Part shown: positions 39,389-40,868 of the stretch, piece by piece
How positions within the stretch are numbered: the stretch's first letter is position 1
Layout of the letters: every line of letters starts with the position of its first letter
Assembly: GCA_007118805.1 (NCBI GenBank)
Contig: SKQW01000047.1
Coordinates: 1 to 40,868, forward strand
Length of the DNA: 40,868 bases
DNA from: Rhodobiaceae bacterium
Lineage (GTDB): Bacteria > Pseudomonadota > Alphaproteobacteria > Rhizobiales > Tepidamorphaceae
Direction: 5' to 3'
The notes under the pieces: model-generated
Told to the model about the DNA's origin: nothing
The model's database searches: none
The model's input: only the letters and a program-made list of their open reading frames with translations
Made by a program: the position numbers and the translations under genes

Positions 39389-40868
39389 TCAGGCATCGTT
39401 GACCTGGAGCAATGCATCCAGCCGTCGGCGCACCTCCATGACCACCGCTTCAGCGGTAATCCCGAACTCGGCGTAAAGGTCCTTGTAGGGCGCGCTCGCG
39501 CCGAAGCCGTGCATGCCGATAAAGCCGCCATCCTCGCCGATGAAGCGCTCCCAGCCCATGGCGACGGCGGCCTCGACCGCGATGCGCACCGGCGAGCCGG
39601 CGACGATGGAGCGGCGATAGTGCTCGGGCTGCTCGGCGAACAGCTCAAAACACGGGACCGAGACGACGCGGGTAGCGATACCGTCCTTCTCCAGCTGTCG
39701 GCGCGCCTCGACGGCGATTGGCACTTCCGAGCCCGTGGCGAAGATGGTGACCTTCGCTTCGGCATTGGCCGGGGCCAGCTCGTAGGCGCCGCGCGCGCAG
39801 CAATTCTCCTCGATCATGGTGGTGCGCAATGCCGGCACGCTCTGTCGGGTCAGCGCCAGGACGCTGGGCCGGTCGCGCGCCTCGAGGGCGAGCTGCCAGC
39901 ATTCCGCGGTCTCGGTGACATCGGCGGGCCGGAACACAAGCAGGTTGGGCATGGCGCGCAATGCCGCCAGATGCTCGACCGGCTGATGGGTGGGACCGTC
40001 TTCGCCAAGGCCGATGGAATCGTGGGTCATCACATGAACGACGCGCTGGCCCATCAGGGCGGCGAGCCGGATGGCGGGACGGCAGTAATCGGAAAAGACC
40101 AGGAATGTGCCCGAATAGGGCACGATGCCGCCATGCAGCGCCATGCCGTTCATGGCCGCGGCCATGCCGTGCTCGCGCACCCCGTAGTGGATGAACCGGC
40201 CGGCGTAGTCGTCGGCGGACAGGACCGGCAGATCGCGGGTCTTGGTGTTGTTGGATCCGGTGAGATCGGCCGAGCCGCCGATCGTGTCGGGCAGCACCTC
40301 GTTGATCGCTTCGAGCACGGTCTGCGAGGCATTGCGGGTCGCCATGGCGGGCGCGTCCGCGGCGAGCTTGGCCTTGAGATCGCGGATCGCCGGCGCGAGC
40401 CCGACGGTCAGATCGGCCCGCATGCGCCGCTTGAACTCGGCCCGGACATCCTGGTCGGCCTCCTCGAGCCGCTTGTCCCAAGCCCGCCGGGCCTGCCCGC
40501 TGCGCAATCCCGCCAGGCGCCAGGCGTCGCGGATGTCGGCGGGGATTTCGAAGGGCGGGTGGCTCCAGCCCAATTCCTCGCGGGCGGCCGCAATCTCGTC
40601 GGCGCCGAGCGGCGATCCGTGCGTGGCCGCCGTGCCCTGCTTGCCCGGTGCGCCATATCCGATCACGGTGCGGCAGGCGATCAGGCTCGGTCGGTCGGCC
40701 CGGCGGGCGGCCTCGATCGCCGCGGCAATGGTGTCGGGATCGTGGCCATCGATGGCCTGCACGTCCCAGCCTGCCGCGGTAAAGCGAGCCAGTTGGTCGG
40801 TCGACTCGGCCAGCGAGGTCGGACCGTCGATCGAGATCTCGTTGTCGTCGAACAGGACGATCAGCCGG
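39389..40868 (-). CDS. tkt: Transketolase, 5' part beyond the window
   Basis: The visible 492 residues are the C-terminal three quarters of transketolase; the start (roughly 165-170 residues, with the first thiamine-diphosphate His) is beyond 40868. The frame is open to the window edge, beginning RLIVLFDDNEISIDGPTS, which is the thiamine/metal-binding region. Further on are AIDGHDPDTI, RTVIGYG, the pyrimidine-domain motif YGVREHGMAAAMNG, SIGLGEDGPTHQPVEHLA and the C-terminal EAAVAMGWERFIG with FGASAPYKDLY. It moves two-carbon units in the pentose phosphate or Calvin cycle. Nothing in the window indicates RuBisCO, so an ordinary central-metabolism role is assumed. Confidence 0.96.
   Translation of the reverse strand, partial: RLIVLFDDNEISIDGPTSLAESTDQLARFTAAGWDVQAIDGHDPDTIAAAIEAARRADRPSLIACRTVIGYGAPGKQGTAATHGSPLGADEIAAAREELGWSHPPFEIPADIRDAWRLAGLRSGQARRAWDKRLEEADQDVRAEFKRRMRADLTVGLAPAIRDLKAKLAADAPAMATRNASQTVLEAINEVLPDTIGGSADLTGSNNTKTRDLPVLSADDYAGRFIHYGVREHGMAAAMNGMALHGGIVPYSGTFLVFSDYCRPAIRLAALMGQRVVHVMTHDSIGLGEDGPTHQPVEHLAALRAMPNLLVFRPADVTETAECWQLALEARDRPSVLALTRQSVPALRTTMIEENCCARGAYELAPANAEAKVTIFATGSEVPIAVEARRQLEKDGIATRVVSVPCFELFAEQPEHYRRSIVAGSPVRIAVEAAVAMGWERFIGEDGGFIGMHGFGASAPYKDLYAEFGITAEAVVMEVRRRLDALLQVNDA

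Overview
The window is a gene-dense, GC-rich stretch of an alphaproteobacterial chromosome. Evidence for this is the rnd-lptC-lptA-lptB-rpoN-hpf-ptsN block, the DUF1150/Hsp20 pair, a Rhodobacter/Sinorhizobium-type phosphatidylethanolamine methyltransferase, an animal-type class I aldolase in a tkt-gap-pgk-fba cluster, and the style of the promoters. The order within the class cannot be fixed from the sequence. Almost everything is core genome; no insertion sequence, prophage, integrase or CRISPR array was seen.

Layout. 0-2.8 kb (minus): an I78-type inhibitor lipoprotein and the flagellar genes fliK-flgD, with a near-consensus sigma-54 promoter in front of fliK. 3.0-4.9 kb (plus): mnmA overlapping a PmtA-like methyltransferase. 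5.0-7.6 kb (minus): phoR-phoU-phoB without pst genes, with a Pho box in the phoR-phoU gap. 7.8 kb: tRNA-Pro(CGG) with its promoter and terminator. 8.1-11.8 kb: an NTF2-like protein, then an Lhr-type helicase and PdeM nuclease (ligase-associated repair genes, here without ligase). 12.0-18.3 kb: VanZ-like protein, RNase D, LPS export genes, rpoN, hpf and ptsN. 18.3-24.1 kb (minus): flavoprotein disulfide reductase, orphan histidine kinase, fabI, a CurA-like reductase, then hsp20-DUF1150 behind a sigma-32-type promoter and a leader that folds like a ROSE RNA thermometer. 24.4-27.1 kb (plus): rpmH-rnpA-yidC (no yidD). 27.1-29.0 kb (minus): an ABC-F ATPase. 29.1-31.7 kb (plus): a Tat-exported cyclase-family hydrolase, two tandem paralogous small secreted proteins and a lipoprotein. 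31.7-35.8 kb: an SH3-domain protein, a 2-hydroxyacid dehydrogenase, a TM2 protein overlapping tail-to-tail with a zinc-less MoeB/ThiF-like enzyme, and an orphan TadE/TadG-like protein. 36.0-40.9 kb (minus): the central-carbon cluster tkt (cut by the window end)-gap-pgk-fba.

How it fits together. The most informative signals are regulatory and lie between the genes: a sigma-54 flagellar promoter in the same window as rpoN, a PhoB autoregulation site where a pst operon would be expected, and a combined transcriptional (RpoH) and translational (ROSE) heat switch for hsp20. The least explained coding region is 29-32 kb, where small exported proteins of unknown function cluster.
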